Assembly: GCA_002786025.1 (NCBI GenBank)
Contig: NHNW01000036.1
Span: forward strand, 124,001-188,000
Source: Zasmidium citrigriseum
Lineage: Eukaryota; Ascomycota; Dothideomycetes; Mycosphaerellales; Mycosphaerellaceae
Direction: 5' to 3'
DNA length: 64,000 nt
Shown: piece by piece, positions 39,907 through 51,538 of the stretch
How positions within the stretch are numbered: the stretch's first letter is position 1
Layout of the letters: each line of letters opens with the position of its first letter
Notes under the pieces: generated by a model
What the model saw: the letters and a program-made list of their open reading frames with translations, nothing else
Told to the model about the DNA's origin: nothing
Databases searched by the model: none
Made by a program: the position numbers and the translations under genes

Positions 39907-41900
39907 ATGAACTTCTTCACTCGTGCGCTGGGTGCCAGCGCCGCTCTTTGGAGCATCGTTTCTGCTCAAAGCATTGCCGACATCAATGGCAACAAGTTCC
40001 TTTCGCCGTACCGGGGCCAGACAGTGACTGGAGTTCGGGGTCTTGTCACAGCGAAGAATACTCAGGGCTTCTGGATGCGATCAACTACGCCGGACGAGGA
40101 TCCACGAACGTCAGAATCGATCTTTGTCTTCAACTCTGCAGCTGCCAGGACTGCCGTCGTTGGAAACATCGTCCAGCTAAACGCTCGGGTTACTGAGTAT
40201 AGATCGTCCGCCAGCTACCTGTACCTGACCGAGCTCAGCTCTCCAACCAATATTACAATTATCAGCTCCGGCAACGAAGTCGTAGCCAAGGTCATTGGCG
40301 AGGATGGTCTCAATCCCCCGACCGAGCAATACACTTCTCTGGATGGCGGCGACGTTTTTGCAGTCCCCAATAACCGGAGCTTAATCTCTTCCGTCAATCC
40401 CGTTCTTCAGCCCACAAAGTATGGCCTTGACTTCTGGGAGAGCATCATGGGAGAGCTTGTGACGGTCAAAAGCCCTCGTGCCCTCTCCAAGCCAAACCAG
40501 TACGGAGACACTTGGGTCGCAGGGACCTGGAAGACGACTGGAAACAACAAGCGTGGAGGACTCACCATCACTGACGGCGATGCCAATCCAGAGGCCATTC
40601 TAATTGGTGACCCGCTTGATGGCTCGGACAACCCGACTGACACGAAATTGGGCGATTCGCTGGAAGAGATCACTGGTGTTATGTATGAGAGGCCTTTTAT
40701 AACACATCGATCTATGCTGACAATTTCCCAGGTATTACGCGTTTGGATTTTATCGCATCTTGCCAACTACGAACATCAAAGTCACTGGATCTCGCCAGCC
40801 GGCTCTCCCATCCGCGACGAAACTCAGATCCTCCGGGCAGTGCAACGGTATCACGGTCGGCCAGTACAATGTCGAGAACCTCTATTCAGGTTCTGATAAC
40901 CTCGACGCCATTGCCGACGACATCGCTAACTACCTTGGATCGCCCGATCTTATTTTCTTGCAAGAAATCCAGGATGACAACGGACCGACCAATGATGCCG
41001 TTGTGGACGCAAACGTGACTCTCACATCCCTTCGAAACGCCATCAACGCTGTGTCTCCTCGAACCAACTACTCTTTTGTCGACATCGATCCAGTCGACGA
41101 CCAAGACGGTGGCCAACCAGGAGGCAACATCCGCAACGCCTACCTGTACAACCCAAACGTCCTCCGTCTCCGTGATCCAAACCCTGGCTCAAGTACTCAA
41201 GCAACACAGGCGGTCGCCTCGCGAAATGGCCTCAAACTGACCTCTAACCCCGGCCGTAAGTAAAATTCGCAAAACAGCCACATGTAAGAGATATACCAGG
41301 ATCCAGGCACTAACAACTCGTGTCCCTCTAGGCATCGACCCTGCAAACCCAGCATGGACCGACTCGCGCAAGCCGATCGCGGCTCAATGGGAAGTCATCC
41401 AGGGCCGAGGCCGTGGTTGGGGCCGCCAATCGAGCACCTTCTTCACCGTCAACGTCCACTGGACCTCCAAAGGCGGCAGCTCCTCTCTCCACGGCGACGC
41501 CCGTCCACCCGTCAACGGCGGCGTGGACCAACGCACGCAACAAGCCAACGTCACGGGTTCTTTCATCCGCCAAATCCTTCGCTTGGACCGCAACGCCGCG
41601 GTCATGAGCGCGGGCGATTACAACGAATTTCAGTACGTGCAGCCGCTCGAGACATTTGCCTCGATTTCTGGTTTGCAGAGTCTTGATGATGTTGTGGGGA
41701 TTCCGGCTACGGAGCAGTATACTTATCTTTTTGATATGAATAGTCAGGAGCTGGATCATTTGTATGTTTCGCCGAGTTTGGCGCGGGGACGCAAGGCGGA
41801 GTATGAGCATGTGCATGTTAATACTTGGGTGAGCTATGATGATGCGGCGAGTGATCATGACCCGTCGATTGCGAGGTTTAATGTTTGTGGGGGGAGGTAG
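39907..41900 (+). CDS. Secreted endonuclease/exonuclease/phosphatase family protein
   Basis: Three exons, 39907-40682, 40732-41255 and 41332-41900, give 622 residues. The start MNFFTRALGASAALWSIVSA is a signal peptide. The N-terminal ~250 residues form an OB-like, extracellular-nuclease-type domain (SPYRGQTVTGVRGLVTA, GFWMRS, EEITGVMYYAFGFYRILP spanning intron 1). The C-terminal half is an EEP fold: GITVGQYNVENL, LIFLQEIQDDNG, FTVNVHWTSKGG, MSAGDYNEFQ and the final SDHDPSIARF. These residues are those expected for metal-dependent phosphodiester cleavage. The family includes secreted fungal nucleases of unknown exact substrate. Intron 1 was placed with donor AT|GTATGA because that restores the conserved frame. 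The C-to-G switch is at ~41650. Confidence 0.86.
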
Positions 41901-42120
41901 ATGATAAGCATGATGTTGTCGTTCGTTCTAGCATGCGGAGGGTACGAGGTAAGAGGAAATGCAGCGTGGAAGAGGATTGAATCCCATATAGTGAACTTCC
42001 CGTTAACGAGGCAATGTAGACTGTATCATATGCATTCCTAGCAGAAGTAAAAGATACGAAATCCGCCCTCCTCTCATCTCAAACGTAACTCATCAGTCCA
42101 GCACCCTTCGGATCTGTCGT

Positions 42121-42814
42121 CTATGCCATGAAAGGCATACCCAACAACCCCATCGCATCACGCTTGCTGTTACCGCAAGGAGACGTGCCATGATAGTATC
42201 CGAGGTTGGTGATGAAGGCGCCAGTGTTGAATTCACTGTACACGTGCTTGATGAGGTATGGCTGCTGCAGGTTATCAGGGAACTTGGTGTTGAAGACGGT
42301 GCCTGGACATCATAAGTCAGTGAGATCGTTGGAGGAATCCAGGAGCGCGGAGATGCATACCGAGAATAGCAATGCCCTGAACTTGCTGCGGCTTGACATC
42401 GAACTTCCAACGCACAATGACGTTGGTGCAGTCGTGGTAGACGTTTTCAATCACGAAGGGCATGTTGGGTTGCGTGGCCTGGCCAGCCTCGTAGTCGGCG
42501 CGGGAGGAGAAGGTGATAGATCCGAGCTGAGAAGGACATTAGTGTCCTCCAATATCATACGGTAATGATCAAGACTTGATGCTTACAGGCTTGGGGCAGT
42601 TGGTGCCATTGGAGATGAGCCAGTCGACGCTGTCGGTCTGATCGGTGAAGTCGGGGGTCAGGACTTGGTTGGCGAATTGGGGCGAGTAGTTCTCGAAGAG
42701 CGTGGCGAAGTTCTGGGCGACTTTGTTGGCGGTTACGTCGAGGAGACAGGTTGCTGTTGCGCGGTGGAGGGAGAGGGAGAGTAGGGTTGTTAAGAGGACG
42801 CTGCGGGAGAACAT
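42121..42814 (-). CDS. Secreted NTF2-like domain protein
   Basis: Three exons, 42814-42587, 42526-42361 and 42302-42121, give 191 residues. A signal peptide (MFSRSVLLTTLLSLSLHRAT) is followed by CLLDVTANKVAQNFATLFEN, LTPDFTDQTDSVDWLI, LGSITFSSRADYEAGQATQP and NVYHDCTNVIVRWKFDV, then KHVYSEFNTGAFITNLGYY. This is the cone-like NTF2 fold of small secreted fungal proteins; no catalytic set is obvious. All three joins use clean GT-AG sites. Its stop faces the nuclease stop 221 bases away. Role unknown, possibly ligand binding outside the cell. Confidence 0.8.
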
Positions 42815-43895
42815 CTTTGCTTCTAGGAACGTGGAAAGATTGTGGTGGAAAGAAACGTAACGACCGTTGATGCGAAGGGAGGAGGGAGAACTGAACGAAC
42901 GAGATGATGTTCTTATATTCGGGAAGTCTTCGAAGGACTGACTCTCGCCCACCATCAAACGGAATGAAAGGCACCTCAATACCGAAACCTACACCAGTCT
43001 CATCATGCGAATAGCTGACCGCATGTCGCAACTAGGTATACCTTCTGCTGTAGCGTGGCGTTCGACAATTCACCGGTAACCTGGAAAGCTTGAAGCCGCC
43101 CAGTCAGGGACGCAGGAGCTTGTTTTGTTCCTGCAGCATGCTTGCATGGCCTCGCCCAAACTTCTCGAGCGCGTGCCGTTTGGGAAGGCAGAGTTGGCGG
43201 CATGCATGCAATGTGTTCCATTTGCGATTCGTAGGAGGTGGATTGTCGGGTCCGATCCCGTGGTGCATGAGTCGTTGCTGCAGGAAGCTTGTTGAGACGG
43301 CAGGGCATGCATATGGGTCGAAACGTTAGAGGATATTGCTCGAACGCCGGCGTTGTTCGATGGCTATTGTTGGAAAGTCGCAACATATTCCCCATGGAGG
43401 GAATACAGTCGTGCTCTCTCTGTTGTGAAAGTTGTTCATGGGCATGATCGGCGCTTCGGTTGAAGGTTTGTAATGCCGCTGCGAACACTTGCCCGTTCGC
43501 CGGGGAGATGGGCAGCTGCACGTGCTGCAGTGGTAATCTTGGCGACTCGCACATGCACAAAGGCTCTCCTCAGAGTTCAATCTGGTGATATATGACAGTC
43601 CTTGGCGAATCATGCAGTTGATCGTATGCTCTCGGATTCCTTCAGAATCAGCCACCGGCAACATGTAAAACTCCTTGTTCACGTTGCCGAATCCTCGTTC
43701 ATTAGCATGTCAGGGCCTGGTCGCGACGCTCGACTCTAATGTCGATCGAATATTGTCGTTGAGGTTGTGAGGCGAGCAGCAGTGTTTTGAAAGGCCTCTG
43801 TGGACATCTTCAGTTGCCAGGATACCAGAACCTCGCTTCTTTGCAAGGCGTGTCCGATCTTGCACCCGCGAGAGAAGGCTGTAATCGACGGTCAT

Positions 43896-44050
43896 CTCTG
43901 CCTTTTGCTCGTAGTGAAAGATCGCATCTCTCTAGGAGAGCGCGCAAGTCCAAGCTCTTGAAGGGCCTCTTCCACTCTCATTCCTCAGCGACAAAGTTGG
44001 GGATCGCGAGAGACATCAATTCAATTTTCCAATTGACCAGAACAGCGGGT
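43896..44050 (+). repeat. Degenerate introner-like element copy, extragenic
   Basis: The plus strand shows the same order of landmarks as the carboxylesterase introns: CTCTGCCTTTTGCTCGTAG, CATCTCTCTAGGAGAGCG, GGGCCTCTTCCACTCTCATT, CAGCGACAAAGTTGGGGATC, AGAGACATCAATTC and a final AACAGCGGG. The AAAGTTGGGGAT core is identical to that of intron 58611-58809. It is in sense orientation ~870 bases 5' of the GH72 start. Confidence 0.7.
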
Positions 44051-44719
44051 GTAGAAGTTCACGACATAGCGGAAAGTAATTCATGTTCGTAGCACCGCCC
44101 AAGCTCTTGCTGCGAAGAAGACGAGGTCGAGATACAATGTCGAGACTAAGGAAAGAAGGATTGACTTCGATGCAGGAGCGGAGAGAATTCCTCCAACACG
44201 TGATCCGCGGCGCGCGCCGTTCCAGTCCCGAAGTCTATCCGCCCCCTGATTGCGAGTTCCGCAACTCCACCTCACGCCTCTCGTAATTTGAGGACTCTTT
44301 TAAAAAACCACAACTGTGGCTGTGACGCTCCTGCGGAACCAATGCTGGCCTTTGCATTGCAGCACTCATTTCTACCACGCGTGTCGATGTCACCGGACAC
44401 GAGCGAGTGCTCCAACGACGACACCAAGTCGAAGGCCTCGAGATGTATTCCTCAGATGGCCCTCGCGATGGACTGCCTCAAAGCGCATTTCTCCCATTGA
44501 TACTGATTGGAAAGTACTTTCTAATCCTTGATCAGTTAAATGCAATGACTGGCTCATACTTATCCTTCTTCACCAGAGCCATCAATTCCATTCAGCGTCG
44601 AATTGGCTGTGGAGCCGCCATTCGTAGCCCCCGGCCACGCAGCCAAGCCGCGTCATCAGAGACCAGTGCTTGAAACCACCGCTTCGAGTGCTTGTCGAGT
44701 CTTGTCTCTGCTGCCAGTC

Positions 44720-44921
44720 CAAAAGACAACGACTTCCTCTCTGTCTCTGTCTGCTACCGTCTTGCTCTTCGCCTTGCACTTCTTGTAATTCCTTACACTC
44801 GTTCTTCTTTACCTCTTTCACTCACTCATTTGTCCACACCAGTACCTTGACTTTCGCTTTCATTCCGACTTTGCACCGACAGATCGACCGCAACTGATCC
44901 GGCCGACATCGAGCTTAAGAA
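44720..44921 (+). promoter_or_regulatory. Pyrimidine-rich leader/promoter of the GH72 gene
   Basis: Long CT runs with little purine precede the ATG, ending in AAGAA before it. Such leaders are typical of strongly expressed filamentous-fungal genes; the transcription start itself cannot be seen. Confidence 0.35.
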
Positions 44922-46422
44922 ATGCCTTCGATTTCGGCCTTTGCGCTCGCTTTGGGCGCAGCCTCCCTCGCAGCCGCTGGTCCGGCCAGAATCGAGGCAC
45001 GCGCCACCAGCACAGCAAGTGGAAGTGCATCTGGAAGCGGTTCGACTTCTCTGCCAACAGTCACGACAAAGGGAAACGCTTTCTTCGCTGGGGACGAGAG
45101 ATTCTACATTCGCGGTGTCGACTACCAGCCAGGAGGCTCCTCGACCGCTACCGATCCCCTTGCAGACTACGACACCTGCTCCCGCGATATTGCCAAGTTC
45201 AAGGAGCTTGGACTGAACACGATCCGTGTGTATACTGTCGATAACTCGAAGAACCATGACAAGTGCATGAACGCTCTTGCAGAGGCGGGCATCTATCTTG
45301 CACTCGATGTCAACACTCCGAAATACTCGCTAAACCGAGCGACTCCTGGCGTTTCATACAACCCAACGTATCTTCAAAGCATCTTTGCGACTATCGATGC
45401 CTTTGCCGGCTACACGAACACGCTCTTGTTCTTTAGTGGTAACGAAGTCATCAACGACGCGGATAGCACCAGTGCTGCCCCTTACGTCAAGGCTGTCACG
45501 CGCGACATGAAGCAGTACATCGGCGAGCGTGGCTACCGCGACATCCCTGTTGGGTACTCGGCCGCAGATGTGTCAAGCAACCAATATCTTATGGCCCAGT
45601 ATATGGACTGTGGCGAGACGCCATCTCGATCCGACTTCTACGCCATCAACAACTACGAGTGAGTGATCGAACGAAGCCGACTGACTGATCTACATTGCTG
45701 ACTCTTCTAGATGGTGCGACCCCTCCTCATACACCACCTCTGGCTGGGACAAGCTCGTCGACATGTACTCCAACTACTCGATCCCACTTTTCATGTCCGA
45801 GTACGGTTGCATTACCAACACTCGAACCTTCAAGGAGACTGCCGAACTCTACAAGACGGAAATGACCAAGGTCTTCTCGGGAGGTCTCGTGTATGAATAC
45901 AGCGCCGAGGGCAACGGATACGGTATTGTCAAGATCAACGGCGACTCCGTCTCTCAAGTCGGCTCCCAATTCGACGATCTGAAGAGCGCTCTCGCAAGCG
46001 TCGACAACCCAAGCAATGGCGGCGGCTACTCCACCGACGGCAAAGTGCAAGAGTGCCCTTCGCAAAACTCCGACTGGGATACCAAACCCTTCACTGGAAG
46101 CGCTCTCCCAGCTATGCCTAGTGGCGCTACGAAGTACATGAAGAACGGTGCTGGCGACGGACCTGGTCTCAGCGGTGATGGCTCTCAGAACGCCGGTGGT
46201 GGCAGCACTGCCACTGCTTCCTCTGGAGCAGGTGCTATTACTGCTACCTACGGCAACGGTGTCGCCGCCTCGACTGGTGGCTCGTCCAGCAGCAGTGGCA
46301 GCGGCTCCTCTTCGTCGAGCTCTGCTGCTTCTCCTATGCATATGGCTCGCGCTGACTTTGCACCACTTATGTGCGGTGTTGTTGTCTTCATGAGCATGAT
46401 GTTCGGCGCTGCTATCTTGTAA
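44922..46422 (+). CDS. GPI-anchored 1,3-beta-glucanosyltransferase (GH72, Gel/Gas type)
   Basis: Two exons, 44922-45658 and 45711-46422, give 482 residues. The enzyme elongates beta-1,3-glucan chains in the cell wall. A signal peptide covers ~1-19, followed by a short Ser/Gly-rich spacer. The GH72 domain begins at TTKGNAFFAGDERFYIRGVD; the acid/base Glu is in LFFSGNEVIND (~175) and the nucleophile Glu in FMSEYGC (~276). YEYSAEGNGYGIVKING follows. There is no clear Cys-rich CBM43 module, so it is of the shorter subfamily. The tail is Ser/Gly-rich and ends in a hydrophobic segment (LMCGVVVFMSMMFGAAIL) suited to GPI attachment. The intron uses GTGAGT and a CTGAC branch. Confidence 0.92.
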
Positions 46423-46890
46423 ATGAACAAGGTCACGGTCGGAGATTGAAGGCGTTGGAGAATCAAGAATACCCTGATAGAAGAGATCAATGCCAAGATC
46501 AAGTGACGAGGTCTTTCGTCTCAGTCAACTGAACCTCAAAGCCCGTAAGCACTGCTTTTACAGATTGATGTGTATGTTATCCATTTCGACCAATTGCAGC
46601 TTGGTCTTCCACTTCATCTCCCGTATCGAAGCCGTTACCGTGCCGAGGCCAGAGTTTCGGAAGGCTTGATCGGGCCGGCACCACAGCCAATCGAAGTGAA
46701 ATTTGTCTCGCTTCACGTGGAAGCGTTCCAGACACGATCAACCTGCGACCACCACAAAAGAGGTGCACGCGTGTGGCTTGCGCATCTTCTTGGCGACCGG
46801 TACGTTCTCCTTTTGCTCGGAAGGCAAGATGGAGGCAGACAATACGTTCGCAAAGCGTAATACTCTCTTTCCTTTCTTGGATTCCGGACA
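46423..46890. other. Intergenic
   Basis: A 468-base gap between co-oriented genes: 3' end of the GH72 gene and promoter of the GH125 gene. Nothing else seen. Confidence 0.5.
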
Positions 46891-48878
46891 ATGGACCTCT
46901 GGGCGGTAGGACTGTTCTACCTCGTGGGGTATGGGCTCAAAACGTTCGCCCAGAGCAGTGATTCGAGCGATCAGGAGGTAGCCGATGTGGCATTCGAATG
47001 TCCCGACTATGGCAAATGGTCCAAGATATCCCACGAGCCTTTCTCAGATGGCATTCACAATCTCTCATCCATGAGGCCTGTTCCAGCATGCCGAACATTT
47101 AACAGTTCCGTGGTTGAGACCGCAATTGAGGAAACAGTGCTGGCAATCTCGGATCCGGACTTGAAGAGACTCTTCGAGAATGCCTTCCCGAATACGCTTG
47201 ATACCACGATCAGCTGGAGAGGCCATTCCATGAACAACTCGGAAGAAGAACTTGCCTTCATCATCACCGGAGACATCGATGCTATGTGGCTGAGAGATTC
47301 GGCGAACCAGCTTCAGTCGTATGCACCACTTCTGACGGCTTCATCTTCGAATGACTCTCTTGCCTCTCTGTTTCGAGGTGCGATCAATCTCCAAGCCCGA
47401 TATCTGCGAATCTCTCCGTACTGCAATGCTTTCCAAGCACCTTCGGAGTCCGGCAAGAAACGAGTGCACAACGGAGCATATGGTGGATACTCAGTCGAGC
47501 CAGAGTATAGCTGGGAGACTGTCTTTGAATGCAAGTATGAGCTCGACTCATTGGCCGCGTTTCTACAGCTTTCCACCACCTACTACGAAAAGACCGGGGA
47601 CTTTGACTTTTTCCAGAGATTCCACTGGATCGAAGCAGTGGAATCAGTCATGGCTGTGGCGCAGAATATGAGCGATCAAGCAACATATCATGCCAATGGC
47701 ACACAATTGCACGCATCGTATATGTTCTCGCGATTCATCAACCACGGTTTTGGCAACCCGGTGGCTTCAAACACTGGACTCATACGCTCATTCTTCCGCC
47801 CTTCCGATGATCCGGTTCTGTTCCAGCTTTTCATTCCAGCCAACATGCAATTCTCGCATTTCTTGCGACTCTCGGCAGATATCATGTACAAGCTGGAGGA
47901 TCAAGCCGAACTCGCAGATCGTATGAAGGAGATGTCGGCCAGCGTACGAGCAGCAATCGAGGAACATGGCATTGTGCAGACCAAAAAGCACGGCGACGTC
48001 TATGCTTTCGAGGTGGATGGGTTCGGTGGTGTGAATCTCATGGACGATGCCAATTCGCCTTCTTTGCTGTCATCTGCTTTCTTCGGCTATTTGGACCCAA
48101 GTGATAAGATTTATCAGAATACTCGAAGGAGGTTGCTGAGTACTTACAATCCGTACTGGATGCATGGCCCAGTCATAAGCGCGGTAGGAGGACCGCATAA
48201 TGCGCAGGAGATGGCTTGGCCAAGTGAGTAGTACTATTGACACATTGCCATGGTGCGAGTCATGCTAACTTTAGGACAGTGGCTTCCATTATCAGAATCA
48301 TGACCACCAATAACACCGATGAGATCGTACAGCAGCTCCGCCAGCTCATAAGCAGTACTGATCAGCTGGGGCTCATGCACGAGAGTGTAAGGAGTCATTT
48401 TCCGTCCAGATGGTCAAGAAGCTGGTTCTCGTGGGCCAATGGTCTCTTTGGGCAATGTATCCTCGACCTGCGACAACGCAAGCCCAACATACTGGAAATG
48501 AGCTTCCAACAGAAGTATGTTCCTTGCTAGAGCTATCAGATTATTTTTGCTGACTGAGGTACAGCTTCACCGGCAGCTTCGATGACGAAGGTGTGTTGGA
48601 AGAAGACCATCATGATCTACCGGAGGACAAAGAACCCGTCGAAGTGGACGAAAATTCGATGGAATCAATGCATCAATCTCCTAGCGGCAACTGGACTGAC
48701 ATGAATTGGTTTTGGTCATTGACCGGACTCTTGGCAGTAGGCAGCGGCTTGACGGTGGCATCGTTTCGGTCGATGCGAGCACGGGTTGGCCCTCGCAGCT
48801 GTGAGTCTACTTTCGATGGGGTCGAGCCTTCAGCTAACATCCCTGACTGCAGCTGTTCCTGCCTTCTTGAGACGATGA
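46891..48878 (+). CDS. GH125 exo-alpha-1,6-mannosidase family protein with C-terminal membrane segment
   Basis: Four exons, 46891-48223, 48280-48514, 48565-48800 and 48853-48878, give 609 residues. GH125 (formerly DUF1237) enzymes remove alpha-1,6-mannose from glycans. A signal peptide (~1-20) is followed by [71 protein letters not shown] (across intron 1) and GLMHESV...[11 protein letters not shown], all family hallmarks. Without splicing the frame would stop at 48530, giving a soluble protein of family length. Good sites (GTATGT, TGCTGACTG...TACAG; GTGAGT, CTGACTGCAG) instead add an acidic linker and a hydrophobic segment ([18 protein letters not shown]) with a basic tail. The domain is sure; the tail is less so. 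Confidence 0.85.
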
Positions 48879-49783
48879 TATCGACTAAGATCTTGTCAAG
48901 ATCTACCACGTTCTATTGTGGAATAGTAACTTCAAGGCGCTGCTGACGAAGGAGACCACAGCCCGCGGCCACGTTCCCGCGGCCATCATCAACCCATACA
49001 TCGGTGCTTTGTCCGAAGCCACAGAGTAAGAAGTGATCAGAAACGAACACCAAGACTTCATCAGAGGTGCTGGAAGTTGCCGTACTGAATCGCCCAGAAA
49101 TCCTTCGTGACAGCGCCAGGTTGCCTAAAGCAGAAGGACTAATGCCCAGAAGTATTGGAAGGCTTCAATCGACCAACGACATCGCAGCACAATTTACCAA
49201 AAGGATCAATCTCACCGGGAAGCTCTGGCTCCGAGCAACACGGCAAGGAAGTCATCCGAAAGAGAAATGGCCTGAGAGGCGACGATCTGTGGGGAAGCTC
49301 GTGGTGCGGCTGGTGCCCATGGTCCGTCTCTCCCAAACTCGTCATGGGCTTGAGGGGGCGCAGAAGCTTCAGAACAAGCTTGCTCCGAGACCAATCACAG
49401 TACGCCTGGTAGAATGACCGTCCTATCAAAAATCCCGGACTGCTAGGAACTCCCTAGCGGCTCAAAGACTAGCTGCAACCAAAAGAGTATGCTTAACTTT
49501 ATTGTGGGTGAATAGCTGGGCATGAGTCTAGGCGTGGTCGAAAGAGGAGGCCAATATCCCAGAGAATTCAAATCATCAGCATTGGCGATGTGATCAGTGA
49601 TGGAAGAGCGGAGGGGGATCCTCGCGGGACGCTTGGCTTGCGGTGACATCGTTGACATTCTTCCGCGCATAAGAAGGTCGAGATGTCACTAAGTTCCTCC
49701 TTCTGACCGCCAGCAGTTCTTTAACACCAAGAAGCCTGTCGTACCCAGTCCCAGGCTCATTCGATCGTTGAATCTCAGACAAG
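48879..49783. other. Intergenic with a possible coding relic
   Basis: Bases ~48896-49029 (+) read as a protein-like stretch including KIYHVLLWNSNFKALLTKET and HVPAAIINPYIGALSEATE before a stop, but no start or partner exon was found and I do not recognise it. Frames after 49067 have no domains. The last ~180 bases are the promoter of the RDS1-like gene, with one AGGGG core at 49612-49616 of the kind bound by stress-response zinc-finger factors. Confidence 0.35.
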
Positions 49784-50919
49784 ATGCGCTCTTCCTTCGT
49801 TCCATTGTTCGCAGCTCTGGCTGCTGCTGCCCCCGTTGAGCAGCGCCAGTCAGGCCCCACCGATGCTCAGATTCTCAACTACGCGTTGACCCTCGAGCAC
49901 CTCGAGAACGCCTTCTACAAGGAGGGCATCTCGAAGTTCAGCGCTGAGGACTACAAGAAGGCGGGTCTCGACCCAGCTTTCTGGAGCAACATCCAAGAGA
50001 TCTCCAAGGACGAGGCAACGCATGTGCAGTTCCTCACCACCGCTCTTCAGGGTATGTCGACGTACGACAGAATCTCGCGATGTGTATACTGATATCATTC
50101 CAAGGCGCCAATGCTCAGGCTGTTGCCCCATGCACGTACAACTTCGGTATCACCGATGTGCCGTCATTCCTCGCCATCGCCAATGTCCTCGAGGGTGTTG
50201 GTGTCAGCGCCTACCTCGGTGCTGCCAAGTTCATCATGAACAAGGACTACCTCACCGCGGCCGGTTCCATCTTGACTGTCGAGAGCCGACACTCCGCGTA
50301 TCTCCGTGAGAACCAGTCCCCAGCGCAGTCTCCATTCCCATTCCCGTAAGCTTGTCTCATAACCTGAATCAGGAGGAAGGGCGTTCTGACATGTGTTAGC
50401 TTCGACATTCCTCTCGACTTCAACGAGGTCTACTCCCTCGCGGCCCAGTTCATCACCAAATGCCCCGACAGCAACCCAGCGCTCCCCGTCATGGCATTCC
50501 CTGCCTTGAGCGTCACCTCGCCGATGGGCTCCGTCAAGCCTGGCGACAAGCTCACCCTCAAGGCCGCTAAGGATGTCCACGCCATGGGCGCCTACTTCAT
50601 CACCTCCACTGGCTCCGTTGCCGCTCCTCTCCAGGGTAGCGGCATGGACTACACCGTCACCGTTCCCAGCGGCGCCCAGGCCGGCCAGGAGTACCTCGTC
50701 TTGACCAAGGACATGAACATGCCAACTGACGAGAACATCGTCGCTGGCCCCGCTGTTGTGCAGGTTGCCGACAACCTCTACGGCCTCGATATGAAGAAGG
50801 GTGGACACGGCTGGGACAACTGGCACGGTGGCCACGAGGATCACCACTACGGCGGTGGCTACGGCGGCTGGAACAAGGGTGGCAACAAGGGCGAGGGCAA
50901 GGGCAAGTGGGGCCACTAA
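49784..50919 (+). CDS. RDS1-like secreted ferritin-fold protein
   Basis: Three exons, 49784-50051, 50105-50345 and 50400-50919, give 342 residues. A signal peptide ([17 protein letters not shown]) and a dibasic-like QR site precede the ferritin-like domain: [52 protein letters not shown] and [15 protein letters not shown]. These Glu/His positions are those of the four-helix di-iron fold, though iron binding is not shown. A beta domain follows. The last ~40 residues are a Gly/His/Trp/Lys tail ([15 protein letters not shown]) that could bind metal. Relatives are linked to stress and stationary phase in fungi. Confidence 0.88.
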
Positions 50920-51538
50920 GAATCGAGTGAGTGAGAGTTGGACAGAGGCGCTGTCCTGAAAAGTATCAGACGATGGTCAATAGGAATGACAGTAATGTAT
51001 TCTTACGATAATGAAACGATTCTGGTCGTGACAAGTCATCCATTCTCTTTCGCATCCACCACCGCCTCATGTCGGCAAGTGCTCATTCGACCTGCTCCAG
51101 TTGAGTCATGGTCAGTCTCATCGCGCATTCACGACTTTGCTGCTATCATGCTCATGGCTATTGGCATAGACTGAGGCGCCGGATCCGAGTTCTTTCATTC
51201 CCACGTCTTGTTGCACAACTTTTTAAGCAACCACGGCCGTTCGGTGGGAAGTCGATGTTGTTGTTCAATGCAAGTCGTCACTCGCGATCTGAGGACTTCA
51301 TTGCCAGTGCCAAAAATAGAACAATTTCAACAACACCTCGCAGGGACTGAGCTGATGTTTTCTTGGACATCTGTAAGCAGACATGGATGTTTCATGCCCC
51401 GCCGGCTGTGATTCGCCCGGTGTCATGCTATCTCGACCGCACCTGCTCAACAAACGAGACCGAAATGCTTGAGGAAAAATCTGCTCACCATCAGACATCC
51501 GCCTGGGTCTACGAGTGAGGATCCACAGCGACAGCGTC
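50920..51538. other. Intergenic
   Basis: A 619-base gap between co-oriented genes. No recognisable gene. Short frames in several directions have no domains. Confidence 0.5.

Larger units (their letters stand above)
42815..44921. other. Gene-poor stretch upstream of the GH72 gene
   Basis: About 2.1 kb without a recognisable gene. Frames such as 43003-43560 (-) have no domains. A repeat copy sits at 43896-44050. Bases ~44720-44920 are strongly pyrimidine-rich on the plus strand. Confidence 0.45.
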
